Positions 1 through 9,595 of a stretch of DNA of 64,000 nucleotides are shown here, one piece after another. The stretch is from Massilia cavernae. GTDB taxonomy: Bacteria > Pseudomonadota > Gammaproteobacteria > Burkholderiales > Burkholderiaceae_D. The first letter of the stretch is position 1. Each line of letters opens with the position of its first letter. The notes below the pieces were generated by a model, which did no database searches, was not told the origin of the DNA, and saw only the letters and a program-made list of their open reading frames with translations. The stretch spans positions 1 through 64,000 of the forward strand of contig NZ_QYUP01000122.1 in the NCBI RefSeq assembly GCF_003590855.1, given 5' to 3'. The position numbers and the translations under genes are program-made.

Positions 1-32
1 CCTTCGAAGGCGGCTTTCAGTTCGTCCTTCAT
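1..32 (-). CDS. Start of an unidentified gene, cut by the window edge
   Basis: An ATG lies three bases after the stop of the cation transporter gene, and the first ten codons (MKDELKAAFE) are open to the window edge. The tight spacing suggests it is the second gene of the metal-inducible unit. Too little is present to name a family, and no strong ribosome binding site precedes it, so it may not be a gene. Confidence 0.3.
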   Translation of the reverse strand, partial: MKDELKAAFE

Positions 33-35
33 CGG

Positions 36-692
36 TCAAGGCCTTTCGGGTTCAAGCGCTTCGGTGGCGGGACGCATACTGGGCTTCAGTTCCTGCCGCG
101 CGTGGGCGATGACCATCCGCGCCGAGGTCAATCCCAGGATGCCCATGACCGAGGCCACCACAAGGTCCGGCCACCCCGTCCCGGTGCCAAACACGCCAAG
201 CGCCGCGAACATGACCGCCACATTGCCGATCGCATCATTGCGTGTGCATAGCCACACCGAGCGCATGTTCGCGTCGCCGTTGCGGTAGGCAAACAGCAAG
301 GCGGCGACCAGCCCGTTCGCGGCAAGCGCCAGCAAGCCGATCGCCCCCATGGTCGACGCTTCCGGTACCGTACTGGTGGCGAAGTGCCAGCCCGCCATGC
401 CCAGCACAAAGATACCGTAGCCGCCCATCGTCACGCCCTTGACCAGCGCGGCGCGCGCCCGGGTGGCCGCCGACATTGCGAGGATCACGATCGCCACCAG
501 GTAATTGGCCGCGTCCCCCAGGAAATCGACGGCATCGGCCAGCAGGGACACCGAACCGGATGTCCAGCCGCCGGCAAGTTCGACGGCAAACATCAAGGCG
601 TTGACCACCAGCGCGATCCACAGGATGCGGCGGTATTTCGGGTCGACGCCAGTTTGTTCGGAGGCGCATCCTCCAGTGCAGCAGCCAGGCAT
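36..692 (-). CDS. Small cation diffusion facilitator-type transporter
   Basis: The 218-residue membrane protein is a short CDF-like cation transporter, expected to export Zn, Cd or Co from the cytoplasm. A Cys-rich N-terminus (CCTGGC) that could bind metal is followed by about six hydrophobic segments. Segment two carries acidic residues (ADAVDFLGD) where CDF proteins have metal ligands, and segment five has RNDAIGN. The cytoplasmic C-terminal domain of full-length CDFs is missing, as in the small members often found under MerR control. The ATG at 692 is chosen because AGAAGGAG lies just upstream; a longer reading frame to 749 would overlap the promoter. The metal is not shown by the sequence. 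Confidence 0.85.
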   Translation of the reverse strand: MPGCCTGGCASEQTGVDPKYRRILWIALVVNALMFAVELAGGWTSGSVSLLADAVDFLGDAANYLVAIVILAMSAATRARAALVKGVTMGGYGIFVLGMAGWHFATSTVPEASTMGAIGLLALAANGLVAALLFAYRNGDANMRSVWLCTRNDAIGNVAVMFAALGVFGTGTGWPDLVVASVMGILGLTSARMVIAHARQELKPSMRPATEALEPERP

Positions 693-718
693 AAGTGCTC
701 CTTCTAAAATGTACTGTG

Positions 719-749
719 ATTTAAAACCCTGTAGCTCCTTCATGGTCAA
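719..749 (-). promoter_or_regulatory. MerR-family-type metal-responsive promoter
   Basis: On the minus strand a TTGACC -35 box (744-749) and a TTAAAT -10 box (719-724) are separated by 19 bp. A dyad fills the spacer: ACCATGAAG pairs with CTACAGGGT, 8 of 10 positions symmetric. An over-long spacer holding a dyad close to ACCCTGTAG/CTACAGGGT is the hallmark of ZntR/CadR/PbrR-type promoters. It drives the cation transporter 27 bp downstream. No merR-type gene is inside the window. Confidence 0.7.
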
Positions 750-835
750 GCGCGGCGCGCTACCGAAAAGTCCGCCCGGACGAACAATTGGTGTACGATT
801 TGTAAATGTTGCTTCCCAAGGCTAAATAACCCCCC

Positions 836-1672
836 ATGAACCACGCTTGCCCGGCACCAGGCGCCCAAGGCGCCATCGCTCCAGATTCCGTCGACTGGAC
901 GGCGACGAGCCTCGGCGCACGGGCCAGCTGGCCGCACGCCCTGCGCCTTGGCGTCGACATCATGCTCAACACGCCGGTGCCGATGCTGCTGTCGTGGGGC
1001 GACGCCGGCGCGGCGGTCTTCAACACCGCCTTTGCACAGTTGGCCGGCACCGATGCCCCGGGCGGCCGCAGCGGCCAGGATCTCCCGGCGCCGCTGGCCG
1101 CCTTTCCCGGGCTGTTCGAGCGCGCCCGCCACGGCGAAGCTGTGCAGGCGGCCGGACAGCAGCTGTCGTTCGCCTGTCCCGGCGGCGAGCGCACGCTCGC
1201 TTGCGACCTGTACCTCACGCCACTGGCCGGCGAGGACGGCAAGCCGGGCGGCGTGCTGTGCGCGCTCGGCGCCTGCACCGTGGCGCAAGCCCCGGCTCCC
1301 GAGCACCGGCAAGGCCTGCGCATCCTGGTGGTGGAAGACAACCTCGATTCCCAGTACCTGGTGTGCGAGATGCTCAAGGCCTTCGGGCACGACGCCGAGG
1401 GCGTGGCCGATGGCGAATCCGCGCTCGCCATGCTGCGCGCCGCCAGCTACCATGTGCTGTTCTCCGACGTCAGCCTGCCTGGCATGTCCGGCGTCGAACT
1501 GGCGCGCCAGGCCGTCGTCATGCATCCTCTGATGAAGGTGATCTTCGCTTCCGGCTACGGCGACACGCTGCTGCGCCACCTCGATTTTCCGTACGTTTCG
1601 CTGCAGAAACCATACGACATGGAGCACCTGCAAACCGCCCTCGATGCGATCTCGCGGCAAGTACATGGGTAA
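836..1672 (+). CDS. PAS-like/receiver-domain protein
   Basis: The 278-residue soluble protein has a degenerate PAS-like N-terminal half (about 20-145) and a C-terminal receiver domain (about 160-275). The receiver has ILVVEDN, the phospho-accepting Asp211 in SDVSLPG and the LQKP lysine loop, so it should take a phosphoryl group. There is no DNA-binding or enzymatic output, so it probably acts in a phosphorelay. The likely partner is the hybrid kinase starting at 2865. The start has no clear Shine-Dalgarno sequence. It is transcribed divergently from the cation transporter. Confidence 0.75.
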   Translation: MNHACPAPGAQGAIAPDSVDWTATSLGARASWPHALRLGVDIMLNTPVPMLLSWGDAGAAVFNTAFAQLAGTDAPGGRSGQDLPAPLAAFPGLFERARHGEAVQAAGQQLSFACPGGERTLACDLYLTPLAGEDGKPGGVLCALGACTVAQAPAPEHRQGLRILVVEDNLDSQYLVCEMLKAFGHDAEGVADGESALAMLRAASYHVLFSDVSLPGMSGVELARQAVVMHPLMKVIFASGYGDTLLRHLDFPYVSLQKPYDMEHLQTALDAISRQVHG

Positions 1673-1803
1673 GCGTGGCGGCGCCAAGCGTGTGCAGCAA
1701 TCGTGCTGCGCTGCGCTAGAATCGGTGCCGGACCTGCCTCGTGCATGCAGCCGGCCATTCCACATGCACGCCCAAACGGCATGACAGTCCAGAGCACGCA
1801 AAC

Positions 1804-2868
1804 ATGAACATTCCGACCGAACCCATCGGCAGCATCCCCCGCTCGCCCGAGCTGATCGCAGCCCTCGCCTCCGGCGAGGTACCACCCGACCGGCTCGACA
1901 GGATGTACGACGATGCCGTGCGCGACACCATCGCCCGCTTCGAGGCGACCGGCTCGCCGGTGATCACCGACGGCGAGCAGCGCAAGTACGAGAACTTCTG
2001 GACCTACCCGGTGCACGGCGCCCCCAATACCCTGCCGGACGGCTTCCAGATCCCGTTCGCGGCCGGCCACATCCGCCGCATGCCGCGCCTGGCGCACGCG
2101 CCGTTCCGCTACGAGCGCCATGCCGACAGCTACCTGGAAGTGGCCCGGCGCTACGCCAGGGTGGCGGTCAAGCAGGCCGTGATCTCGCCGTCGGCGCTGT
2201 CGCTGATGTACCCGCCGGAGGGAATCCCAGGCTACTCGCGCAGCGAATTCATCGACGACCTGCTGGGCGAGCACGAAAAGGAGATCAGGCGCTGCCTGGC
2301 GATAGGCGCGCACAAGGTGCAGGTCGACTTCACCGAAGGCCGGCTGGCGGTCAAGCTCGATCCGACCGGCGAGCTGCTCAACAGTTTTATCGACCTGAAC
2401 AACCTGGCGCTGGGCCGTTTCAGCGAGGACGAACGGCAGCGCATCGGCGTGCACACCTGCCCCGGCGGCGACCGCGACTCGACCCACAGCGCCGACGTCG
2501 ACTACGCCAACCTGCTGCCCAGCCTGTTTGAGCTGAAGGCCGGCAATTTCTACGTGGCCCTGGCCGGCGAGCCCGATCCGGTGCAGGTGCTGAAGATGAT
2601 CCGCGAGTGCATCAAGCCGTGGCAGCGGGTGTTTGTAGGCGTCACCGCGCCGATCGACCCGCGCATCGAAACCGCCGAACAGGTGCGCGACCGCGTGCTG
2701 CAGGCGGCCGAATACATCCCGCTGGCCCAGCTGGGCACCACCGACGACTGCGGCTTCGCGCCCTTCTGCGACGACTGCTCCACCACGCGCGATACCGCGT
2801 TCGCCAAGATCCGCGCGCGGGTCGAAGGCACGGCGATGGCCGCCGCCATCCTGGAAGGATCCCGGTGA
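1804..2868 (+). CDS. MetE C-terminal-like (cobalamin-independent) methyltransferase homologue
   Basis: The 354-residue protein resembles the catalytic C-terminal barrel of cobalamin-independent methionine synthase (UROD/MetE-like superfamily). It lacks the N-terminal MetE domain, so it is about half the length of true MetE. HTCPGGD in the middle and CGFAPFCDD near the end supply the His and Cys residues that bind the catalytic zinc in this family. The methyl donor and acceptor are unknown; stand-alone homologues are often annotated only as MetE-like. The ATG at 1804 is followed at once by the conserved SIPR motif. The stop codon overlaps the start of the kinase gene by four bases (GTGA), so the two are probably translated together. 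Confidence 0.8.
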   Translation: MNIPTEPIGSIPRSPELIAALASGEVPPDRLDRMYDDAVRDTIARFEATGSPVITDGEQRKYENFWTYPVHGAPNTLPDGFQIPFAAGHIRRMPRLAHAPFRYERHADSYLEVARRYARVAVKQAVISPSALSLMYPPEGIPGYSRSEFIDDLLGEHEKEIRRCLAIGAHKVQVDFTEGRLAVKLDPTGELLNSFIDLNNLALGRFSEDERQRIGVHTCPGGDRDSTHSADVDYANLLPSLFELKAGNFYVALAGEPDPVQVLKMIRECIKPWQRVFVGVTAPIDPRIETAEQVRDRVLQAAEYIPLAQLGTTDDCGFAPFCDDCSTTRDTAFAKIRARVEGTAMAAAILEGSR

Positions 2869-5846
2869 GCGCAGACGACGAGCTCGAACAAATGCGTACG
2901 GTGGCAATGCGCAACGCCAGCAGCGTGCTGCTGGCGCGCCAGCGCGCCGAACAGGAGCTCATCGAAGCCAAGGGCGCGTTGCGCGCCGCCAACGAGCGCA
3001 TGGAGCGCATGCTGGAAAGCCTGACCGACGGCTTCTGCGCGGTCGGCGCCGAATGGCGCATCACCTACATCAATGGCCGCGCGCTGCAGCTGCTGGCGCC
3101 CCTCGGGCGCAACCGCGACGAACTGGTCGGCAAGGTGATCTGGGATGCCTTTCCCGAACTGAAAGGAACCACGCTCGACGCCCTGTGCCGGCGCGCGATC
3201 GAAACGCGCGAGACCGCCAGCTTCGAGTACTTCTACCCGCGCCTGGGCAGCTGGTTCGACGTGCGCGCCTACCCGTCGGCGGACGGCCTGACGGTCTACT
3301 TCCAGGACATTACCCAGCGCAAGCGCGACGAGCAGGCGCTGGCCGACGGCAACCGCCGCCTGCAGGTGGCGCTCGCGGCCGGGCGGCTGGGCGACTGGCG
3401 CTGGGATGCCGCCAGCAATGCCATGACGCTGGGCGAGCGGGCCGCCGAGATCCTGCAGCTGCCGGCCGAAACGCCGCTCGAATGGGAACGCCTGGGCGAA
3501 CGCATCCACCAAGCCGACCGCGAGATGGCGCGCACCGGCTTCATGCACGCGTTTGCCACCCAGGCCGAGCTGAACATCGAATTCCGCCTGGCCGGACCGG
3601 ATCCGCGCTGGATCGCCGTGGCCGGCCGCGCCGACCACGACCGCGCCGACAAGCTGCTGGGCATGACCGGCATGGTGCACGACATCAGCGCCCGCAAGAG
3701 CGCCGAGGACGCCCTGCGCCAGAGCGAGGAAGTGCTGCGCGCGCTGGCCAACTCGATTCCCCAGCTGGCCTGGATGGCGCGCGCCGACGGCGCCATCGTC
3801 TGGTTCAACAAGCGCTGGTACGAATACACCGGCACCACGCCCGACCAGGTGACGGGCTGGGGCTGGCAATCGGTGAACGACCCGGAAGTGCTGCCGCAGG
3901 TGCTGCAGCGCTGGCGCGAATCGGTACGCACCGGCGAGCCCTTCGAGATGGAGTTCCCGATCCGCGGCGCCGACGGCGAATACCGCTGGTTCCTGACCCG
4001 CATGAACGCGGTGCGCGACCGCAACGGCAAGGTGGTGCGCTGGTTCGGCACCAACACCGACGTCGACCAGGTCAAGCGGGTCGAACAGGCCCTGCGCGAC
4101 GAGTCCAACGTGCTCGAACTGCTCAACAGCACCGGCGCCGCCCTCGCCTCCCAGCGCGACCTGCGCTCGCTGCTGCAGACCGTGACCGACGCCGCCACCG
4201 GCATCAGCGGCGCGCGCTTCGGCGCCTTCTTCTACCACGGCAGGGACAGCGACGGCGACCTGTTCACCCTGTACGCCCTGTCCGGCGCCAGGCCGGAAGA
4301 ATTCGACCAGTTCGGCCATCCGCGCGCCACCGCCCTGTTCGGCCCGAGCCTGCGCGGCGAAGGCATGGTGCGCTCGGACGACATCATGCTCGACCCGCGC
4401 TACGGCGGCAGCCCGCCCCACTATGGGCTGCCCCAGAACCACCCGCCGGTGCGCAGCTACCTGGCGGTGCCGGTCATTTCGCGTAGCGGCGAGGTGCTGG
4501 GCAGCCTGTTCTTCGGCCATCCGGAACCCGGCATCTTCAGCGAACGCACCGAGCGCATCGTCGGCGGCATCGCCGCCCAGGCCGCGGTGGCGATCGACAA
4601 TACCCGCCTGTACGAGGCGGCCCAGCACGCGGCCGACGAGCGCAAGGTGCTGTTCGAAAGCGAACGCTCGGCGCGCGCCGAGGCCGAACGCACCAGCCAG
4701 ATGAAGGACGAGTTCCTGGCCACGCTGTCGCACGAGCTGCGCACGCCGCTGTCGGCGATCCTGGGCTGGGCCCAGGTGCTGCGGCGCGGCAGCCGCGATC
4801 CGTCCGACCTGCAGCGCGGCCTGCAGACCATCGAACGCAACGCGCGCGCCCAGGCCCAGCTCATCGAAGACCTGCTCGACATGAGCCGCATCACCTCCGG
4901 CAAGGTGCTGCTCGACATCCAGGCGGTGCCGCCCTCGCTGTTCATCGACGCCGCCATCGAAACCGTGCGTCCGGCCGCCGACGCCAAGAACATCCGCATC
5001 GAGAAGGACTACCATCCCGGCGCCGGCCTCATCGCGGGCGACCCGGGCCGCCTGCAGCAGGTGATCTGGAACCTGCTGTCGAACGCCATCAAATTCACCC
5101 CGCGCGACGGCGTGGTGCGCATCGCGGCCTCGCCCAGCGACGGCCAGGTGGCCATCAGCGTGCGCGACACCGGGGCCGGCATCAAGCCCGAATTCATCGG
5201 CCACGTGTTCGAGCGCTTCCGCCAGGCCGACGCCTCCACCACTCGCCGCCACGGCGGCCTGGGACTGGGGCTGGCGATCGTCAAGCACCTGGTCGAGCAG
5301 CACGGCGGCACCGTCGACGTCGAGAGCGAGGGCGAAGACCGCGGCGCCTGCTTCACGATCCGGCTGCCTTCGGGCGGCGCCCAGGCGGCGCCGGCCCGCA
5401 GCGATCGTGCCGCTTTCAGCCCGCTTCCGCCGACAACGCCTGGCATCGTGCTGCGTGACCTGCACGGCATCCACGTGCTGGTGGTGGACGACGAGCCGGA
5501 CGCGCGCGACCTGGTCAAGCGAATCTTGACAGATTGCAACGCCAGCGTTGCCACGGCCGGCAGTGCCGACGCGGCGCTGGCCGAGTTCCGCGAACGCCGG
5601 CCCGACATTCTGGTGTCCGACCTCGGCATGCCCGACGTCGACGGGTTCGAGCTGCTGGCACGGGTGCGCGCGCTCGGCCCCGGCGCCGGCGGCGAGGTGC
5701 CGGCCGTCGCGCTGACCGCGTTCGCGCGCTCGGAAGACCGGGTGCGCGCCCTTGCCTCCGGTTTCCACGCCCACATTTCGAAACCTGTCGAACCAAGCGA
5801 GCTGATCGCAACCGTGGCGGCCATCGTATCGCCAGGAAAGGTTTGA
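2865..5846 (+). CDS. Soluble PAS-PAS-PAS-GAF hybrid histidine kinase
   Basis: The 993-residue protein has three PAS domains (about 45-155, 160-275, 280-400), a GAF domain (about 420-590), HisKA with His623 in SHELRTP, a HATPase domain (N-box NLLSNAIKF, G-boxes DTGAGI and GGLGLGLAI) and a receiver with Asp919 in SDLGMPD. All catalytic motifs are intact. There is no membrane segment, so it senses a cytoplasmic signal through PAS/GAF. The GTG at 2865 is chosen because it overlaps the MetE-like stop by four bases and follows GGAAGGAT. The operon context suggests a link between the enzyme's substrate or product and the sensed signal, which is inference. Confidence 0.88.
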   Translation: MSADDELEQMRTVAMRNASSVLLARQRAEQELIEAKGALRAANERMERMLESLTDGFCAVGAEWRITYINGRALQLLAPLGRNRDELVGKVIWDAFPELKGTTLDALCRRAIETRETASFEYFYPRLGSWFDVRAYPSADGLTVYFQDITQRKRDEQALADGNRRLQVALAAGRLGDWRWDAASNAMTLGERAAEILQLPAETPLEWERLGERIHQADREMARTGFMHAFATQAELNIEFRLAGPDPRWIAVAGRADHDRADKLLGMTGMVHDISARKSAEDALRQSEEVLRALANSIPQLAWMARADGAIVWFNKRWYEYTGTTPDQVTGWGWQSVNDPEVLPQVLQRWRESVRTGEPFEMEFPIRGADGEYRWFLTRMNAVRDRNGKVVRWFGTNTDVDQVKRVEQALRDESNVLELLNSTGAALASQRDLRSLLQTVTDAATGISGARFGAFFYHGRDSDGDLFTLYALSGARPEEFDQFGHPRATALFGPSLRGEGMVRSDDIMLDPRYGGSPPHYGLPQNHPPVRSYLAVPVISRSGEVLGSLFFGHPEPGIFSERTERIVGGIAAQAAVAIDNTRLYEAAQHAADERKVLFESERSARAEAERTSQMKDEFLATLSHELRTPLSAILGWAQVLRRGSRDPSDLQRGLQTIERNARAQAQLIEDLLDMSRITSGKVLLDIQAVPPSLFIDAAIETVRPAADAKNIRIEKDYHPGAGLIAGDPGRLQQVIWNLLSNAIKFTPRDGVVRIAASPSDGQVAISVRDTGAGIKPEFIGHVFERFRQADASTTRRHGGLGLGLAIVKHLVEQHGGTVDVESEGEDRGACFTIRLPSGGAQAAPARSDRAAFSPLPPTTPGIVLRDLHGIHVLVVDDEPDARDLVKRILTDCNASVATAGSADAALAEFRERRPDILVSDLGMPDVDGFELLARVRALGPGAGGEVPAVALTAFARSEDRVRALASGFHAHISKPVEPSELIATVAAIVSPGKV

Positions 5847-5986
5847 TTCCTCGCGCTCCTACCGCGACACGCGGCGCTGTCCTACAAGAAATTTTCGGCC
5901 TTTTGCTAGACTGTTTGCAGCTGGGGAACTCGCACTTTTCCCTGATGCAAACCGCCTCCGGACAGGGGCTTTTACCGAGAATAAGC

Positions 5987-6970
5987 ATGCCGAGCCGCGA
6001 AGACATCCTTAACGCAAAAATCCTGGTCGTAGACGACTCGCCCGACAATATCGAGCTGATGGAAGAGATATTGCGCGAGGAAGGCTACACCTGCGTAATC
6101 TCGACCATGCTGCCGGAACAAGTCTGCCCCCTCCACCGCCAGCACAACTACGACATCATCCTGCTCGACCTGCAAATGCCCGGCCTGAACGGGTTCCAGG
6201 TCATGAAGGGCCTGAAGGATATCGAAAAAGGCGGCTACCTGCCGGTACTGGCCCTGACCGCCCAGCCGAGTTTCAAGATCGCCGCGCTCGAAGCCGGCGC
6301 GCGCGATTTCATTTCCAAGCCCTTCGACCTGCTCGAAGTGCACAAGCGCATCCACAACATGCTGGAAGTACGGCTGCTGTACAAGGAGCTGGCGCAGTAC
6401 AGCAAGGCGCAGCAGGCGCTCGCCCTGCACGACGCGCTGACCGGCCTGCCCAACCGCCGCCTGCTGGAAGACCGCATCGAAACCGCGCTGCAGCACGCCT
6501 GCCGCAACCATCACAAGGCCGCGATCCTGTATCTGGACCTGGACGGGTTCAAGGCGATCAACGACACCTATGGCCACGCCTACGGCGACGAAGTGCTGAA
6601 GATCGTGTCGCAGCGCCTGCTGGCCAGCTCGCGCAAGGAAGACACCGTGGCGCGGCTGGGCGGCGACGAATTCATGGTGGTGCTGGGCGACGTCAGCGGC
6701 CTGGCCGACGCCCAGGGGCCGGCCGCCAAGCTGGTGGAGGCGATCTCCGAGCCCTTCTTCATCAACGACCTGACCTTGCGCCTGTCGACCAGCATCGGCA
6801 TCAGCATCTATCCGGACGACGCCGACACCGTGGACGCCCTGATCAGCATCGCCGACTACGCGCTGTATGAAGCCAAGCGCGGCGGCAAGAACCGCTTCTG
6901 CGCCACCTCCGCCTCGCCCGTCAACATGGTGCCGCCCCAAAAGCTTGACATGCTGCCGCGCGCGCGCTAG
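5987..6970 (+). CDS. Response regulator with GGDEF output (diguanylate cyclase)
   Basis: The 327-residue protein has an N-terminal receiver (about 10-125, ILVVDDS, LLDLQMPG, ISKPFD) joined by a short helix to a GGDEF domain (about 150-310). The active site reads RLGGDEF, so it should make c-di-GMP from GTP when phosphorylated, a WspR/PleD-like role. No classical RxxD inhibitory site is obvious. The start at 5987 precedes the receiver directly; an ATG at 5945 in the same frame is an alternative and neither has a strong ribosome binding site. It follows the hybrid kinase by 140 bp on the same strand. Confidence 0.87.
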   Translation: MPSREDILNAKILVVDDSPDNIELMEEILREEGYTCVISTMLPEQVCPLHRQHNYDIILLDLQMPGLNGFQVMKGLKDIEKGGYLPVLALTAQPSFKIAALEAGARDFISKPFDLLEVHKRIHNMLEVRLLYKELAQYSKAQQALALHDALTGLPNRRLLEDRIETALQHACRNHHKAAILYLDLDGFKAINDTYGHAYGDEVLKIVSQRLLASSRKEDTVARLGGDEFMVVLGDVSGLADAQGPAAKLVEAISEPFFINDLTLRLSTSIGISIYPDDADTVDALISIADYALYEAKRGGKNRFCATSASPVNMVPPQKLDMLPRAR

Positions 6971-6997
6971 CAAGCCCACGTTTGCCCCACCCCGAAA

Positions 6998-7036
6998 GGG
7001 CCGGATCCTGTGACCATTTCCGGCCCCTCTTGTTTT
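6998..7036 (+). terminator. Rho-independent terminator candidate
   Basis: GGGCCGGA (6998-7005) pairs with TCCGGCCC (7019-7026), and CTCTTGTTTT follows. This eight-base-pair GC stem with a T-rich tail lies 28 bases after the receiver-GGDEF gene. Confidence 0.6.
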
Positions 7037-7122
7037 GCGGCGCTCCCGCCAGATTCGGGAACCAGATGGAAACTACCCCGGCGCTTGCCGGCCCGGGGTT
7101 ATGCGCCCGCGTGGATGGCGGA

Positions 7123-7632
<510 letters not shown>

Positions 7633-7744
7633 TCAGGCCCTGGAAACGGTCGATTCCACTATGGCACACCCGCCCCGGCCGGTATGTGCGGCAGCGAACC
7701 TTGCACGCGAGTAGCGGCCCGCCCTACCCGCGCACGTTTGCTTT

Positions 7745-7773
7745 TTGACACCTCCTATCGCCATTGTTATGAT
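7745..7773 (+). promoter_or_regulatory. Consensus-like sigma-70 promoter
   Basis: TTGACA (7745-7750) and TATGAT (7768-7773) are separated by exactly 17 bp, a near-perfect housekeeping promoter. Transcription would begin near 7780, upstream of the hybrid kinase gene. It is the strongest-looking promoter of this type noticed in the window. The rest of the 7576-7904 gap holds no obvious gene. Confidence 0.75.
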
Positions 7774-7904
7774 GCTTCCCCACAACACTAGGCATGCTTG
7801 CAGGCAAAGCTGCGCGTGATGAACGGAACACGGTAGGCAGGTCTGCTATCCTGTGTCCGGACAGTGAACCACAAGAAACTAAACCCTCGCAGCGCAGGAC
7901 CGAC

Positions 7905-9554
7905 GTGCCGAACATTGAGAAACCTAAGATTCTTGTCGTCAACGACGATGCAGCGAGCCTGCTCGCCCTGACCAGCTTGCTGGATCAGTGGGCGGAAGAA
8001 TCGAACTATGAGGTACTCGCGGTGCGCTCGGGACACGACGCCCTGCGCCAGGTGCTGCTGCACGATTTCGCAGTGATCCTGCTCGACGTGAACATGCCCG
8101 GCATGGACGGTTTCGAAACCGCAGAGGCGATCCACCAGCGCGCGCGCTCGGCCGACATCCCGATCATCTTCGTCACCGCCTTCCTGGCCGACGAGATCGA
8201 CCGCCTCAAGGCCTACCAGCGCGGCGCCGCCGACTTCCTGTTTACCCCGGTGATCCCGCAGATCCTGCGCGCCAAGGTGCAGGTATTCGTCACCCTCGCC
8301 ACCCGCAACGAAGAACTGCGGCGCCAGGCCCAGAAGCTGTCGCAGCGCACCACCGAACTGACCGCCACCAACAAGCGCCTGACGCGCGAAATGGAAGAAC
8401 GCCAGGCGGCCGAGCGCAAGAGCCACGCCAAGGACGAATTCCTGGCCATGCTTGGCCACGAACTGCGCAATCCGCTGTCGGCGATCAGCAGCGCGGCCTC
8501 GCTGATCGGGATGGCCGGCGCCGGCCCCGACACCGTCGGCCGTGCCAAGACGATCATCCAGCGCCAGAGCCAGCACTTGTCGCGCATCGTCGACGACCTG
8601 CTCGACCTGTCGCGCGCGATGTCGGGCAAGATCCTGCTGGCGCGCCAGCCGATCGACGTCGCGGTGCTGGTCGGCTCCTGCCTCGAAACCTTCCGCGCCA
8701 CCGGCCGCACCGGCAACTACCTGCTGAACGTGGACCTGGCGCCGGGCTGGGTCGACGGCGACCCGACCCGCCTCGAACAGATCGCCAGCAACCTGATCGA
8801 CAACGCGCTGAAATACACTCCGCCGGGCGGCACCATCTCCATCTCGATCGCGGAAGTGGGCGATGAAATGGTGCTGACGGTGCGCGATTCCGGCGTCGGC
8901 ATTTCGCCCGATCTGCTGCCGCACGTGTTCGACGTGTTCGTGCAGGGTGCAATCACCATCGACCGCGCCCAGGGCGGCCTCGGCATCGGCCTGGCGCTGG
9001 TGCGGCGCCTGGCGGAACTGCACGGCGGCAGCGTCTCCGCGCGCAGCAGCGGCGCCTCGGCCGGCAGCACCTTCGAGATCCGCCTGCCGCGCGCGGCCCC
9101 GGTGGCTGCCGTTGCCACCATACCCGAAGCCGATATCCATGGCGGCAAGCCGAGCGTGCTGCTGATCGAAGACAACGACGACGGCCGCGAGATGATGTCC
9201 ACCATGCTCGACGCCTATGGCTACGCCGTCAGCCACGCCGCCGACGGCATGCAGGGCGTGGAAATGGCGTCAAGCACAGTGCCCGACGTGGCCGTGGTCG
9301 ATATCGGCCTGCCCGGCATCGACGGCTACGAAGTGGCGCGGCGGCTGCGCAGGGACCCGGCCACCCGGCACATCAAGCTGATCGCCCTGACCGGCTACGG
9401 ACTGGCCGAAGACCAGCGCCGCGTGCTCGATGCGGGCTTCGACCTGCACCTGGTCAAGCCGGTCGGCATCGACCAGCTCTTGAGCGCGCTGGGGAGCTGC
9501 GTGCCGATGGCGCTTGCAAGATGGGTGGGCGCGGCCAGCCGCGCCGCGTCATAG
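7905..9554 (+). CDS. Receiver-kinase-receiver hybrid histidine kinase
   Basis: The 549-residue protein starts with a receiver domain (ILVVNDD, Asp61 in LLDVNMPG). A coiled linker leads to HisKA (His185 in GHELRNP), HATPase (NLIDNALKY, DSGVGI, GGLGIGLAL) and a second receiver (Asp466 in VDIGLPG). There are no membrane segments or PAS domains, so it is probably controlled by phosphorylation of the first receiver. The GTG at 7905 follows an AGGA and sits seven residues before the receiver. An in-frame ATG at 7794 is possible but would give a leader of about 14 bases with no ribosome binding site. Confidence 0.87.
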   Translation: MPNIEKPKILVVNDDAASLLALTSLLDQWAEESNYEVLAVRSGHDALRQVLLHDFAVILLDVNMPGMDGFETAEAIHQRARSADIPIIFVTAFLADEIDRLKAYQRGAADFLFTPVIPQILRAKVQVFVTLATRNEELRRQAQKLSQRTTELTATNKRLTREMEERQAAERKSHAKDEFLAMLGHELRNPLSAISSAASLIGMAGAGPDTVGRAKTIIQRQSQHLSRIVDDLLDLSRAMSGKILLARQPIDVAVLVGSCLETFRATGRTGNYLLNVDLAPGWVDGDPTRLEQIASNLIDNALKYTPPGGTISISIAEVGDEMVLTVRDSGVGISPDLLPHVFDVFVQGAITIDRAQGGLGIGLALVRRLAELHGGSVSARSSGASAGSTFEIRLPRAAPVAAVATIPEADIHGGKPSVLLIEDNDDGREMMSTMLDAYGYAVSHAADGMQGVEMASSTVPDVAVVDIGLPGIDGYEVARRLRRDPATRHIKLIALTGYGLAEDQRRVLDAGFDLHLVKPVGIDQLLSALGSCVPMALARWVGAASRAAS

Positions 9555-9595
9555 AAAGCTGTTGTATTATTTTTTGAAATTTCACAGGGCGACTG

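Noticed and set aside
693-749. Upstream start of the cation transporter at 749
   Set aside because: It lies inside the predicted promoter, and the -10 box is at 719-724. The ATG at 692 has a proper ribosome binding site.
2550-5774. A 1074-codon open frame on the minus strand across the hybrid kinase gene
   Set aside because: It is antisense to a gene with clear PAS, GAF, HisKA and receiver motifs. Its translation is Ala/Arg/His-biased without domains, as expected from high-GC complement reading.
7075-7099. GC hairpin ACCCCGG/CCGGGGT after the hypothetical gene at 7123
   Set aside because: The stem is seven base pairs with only a weak TAGTTT tail on the minus strand, so it was not called a terminator.
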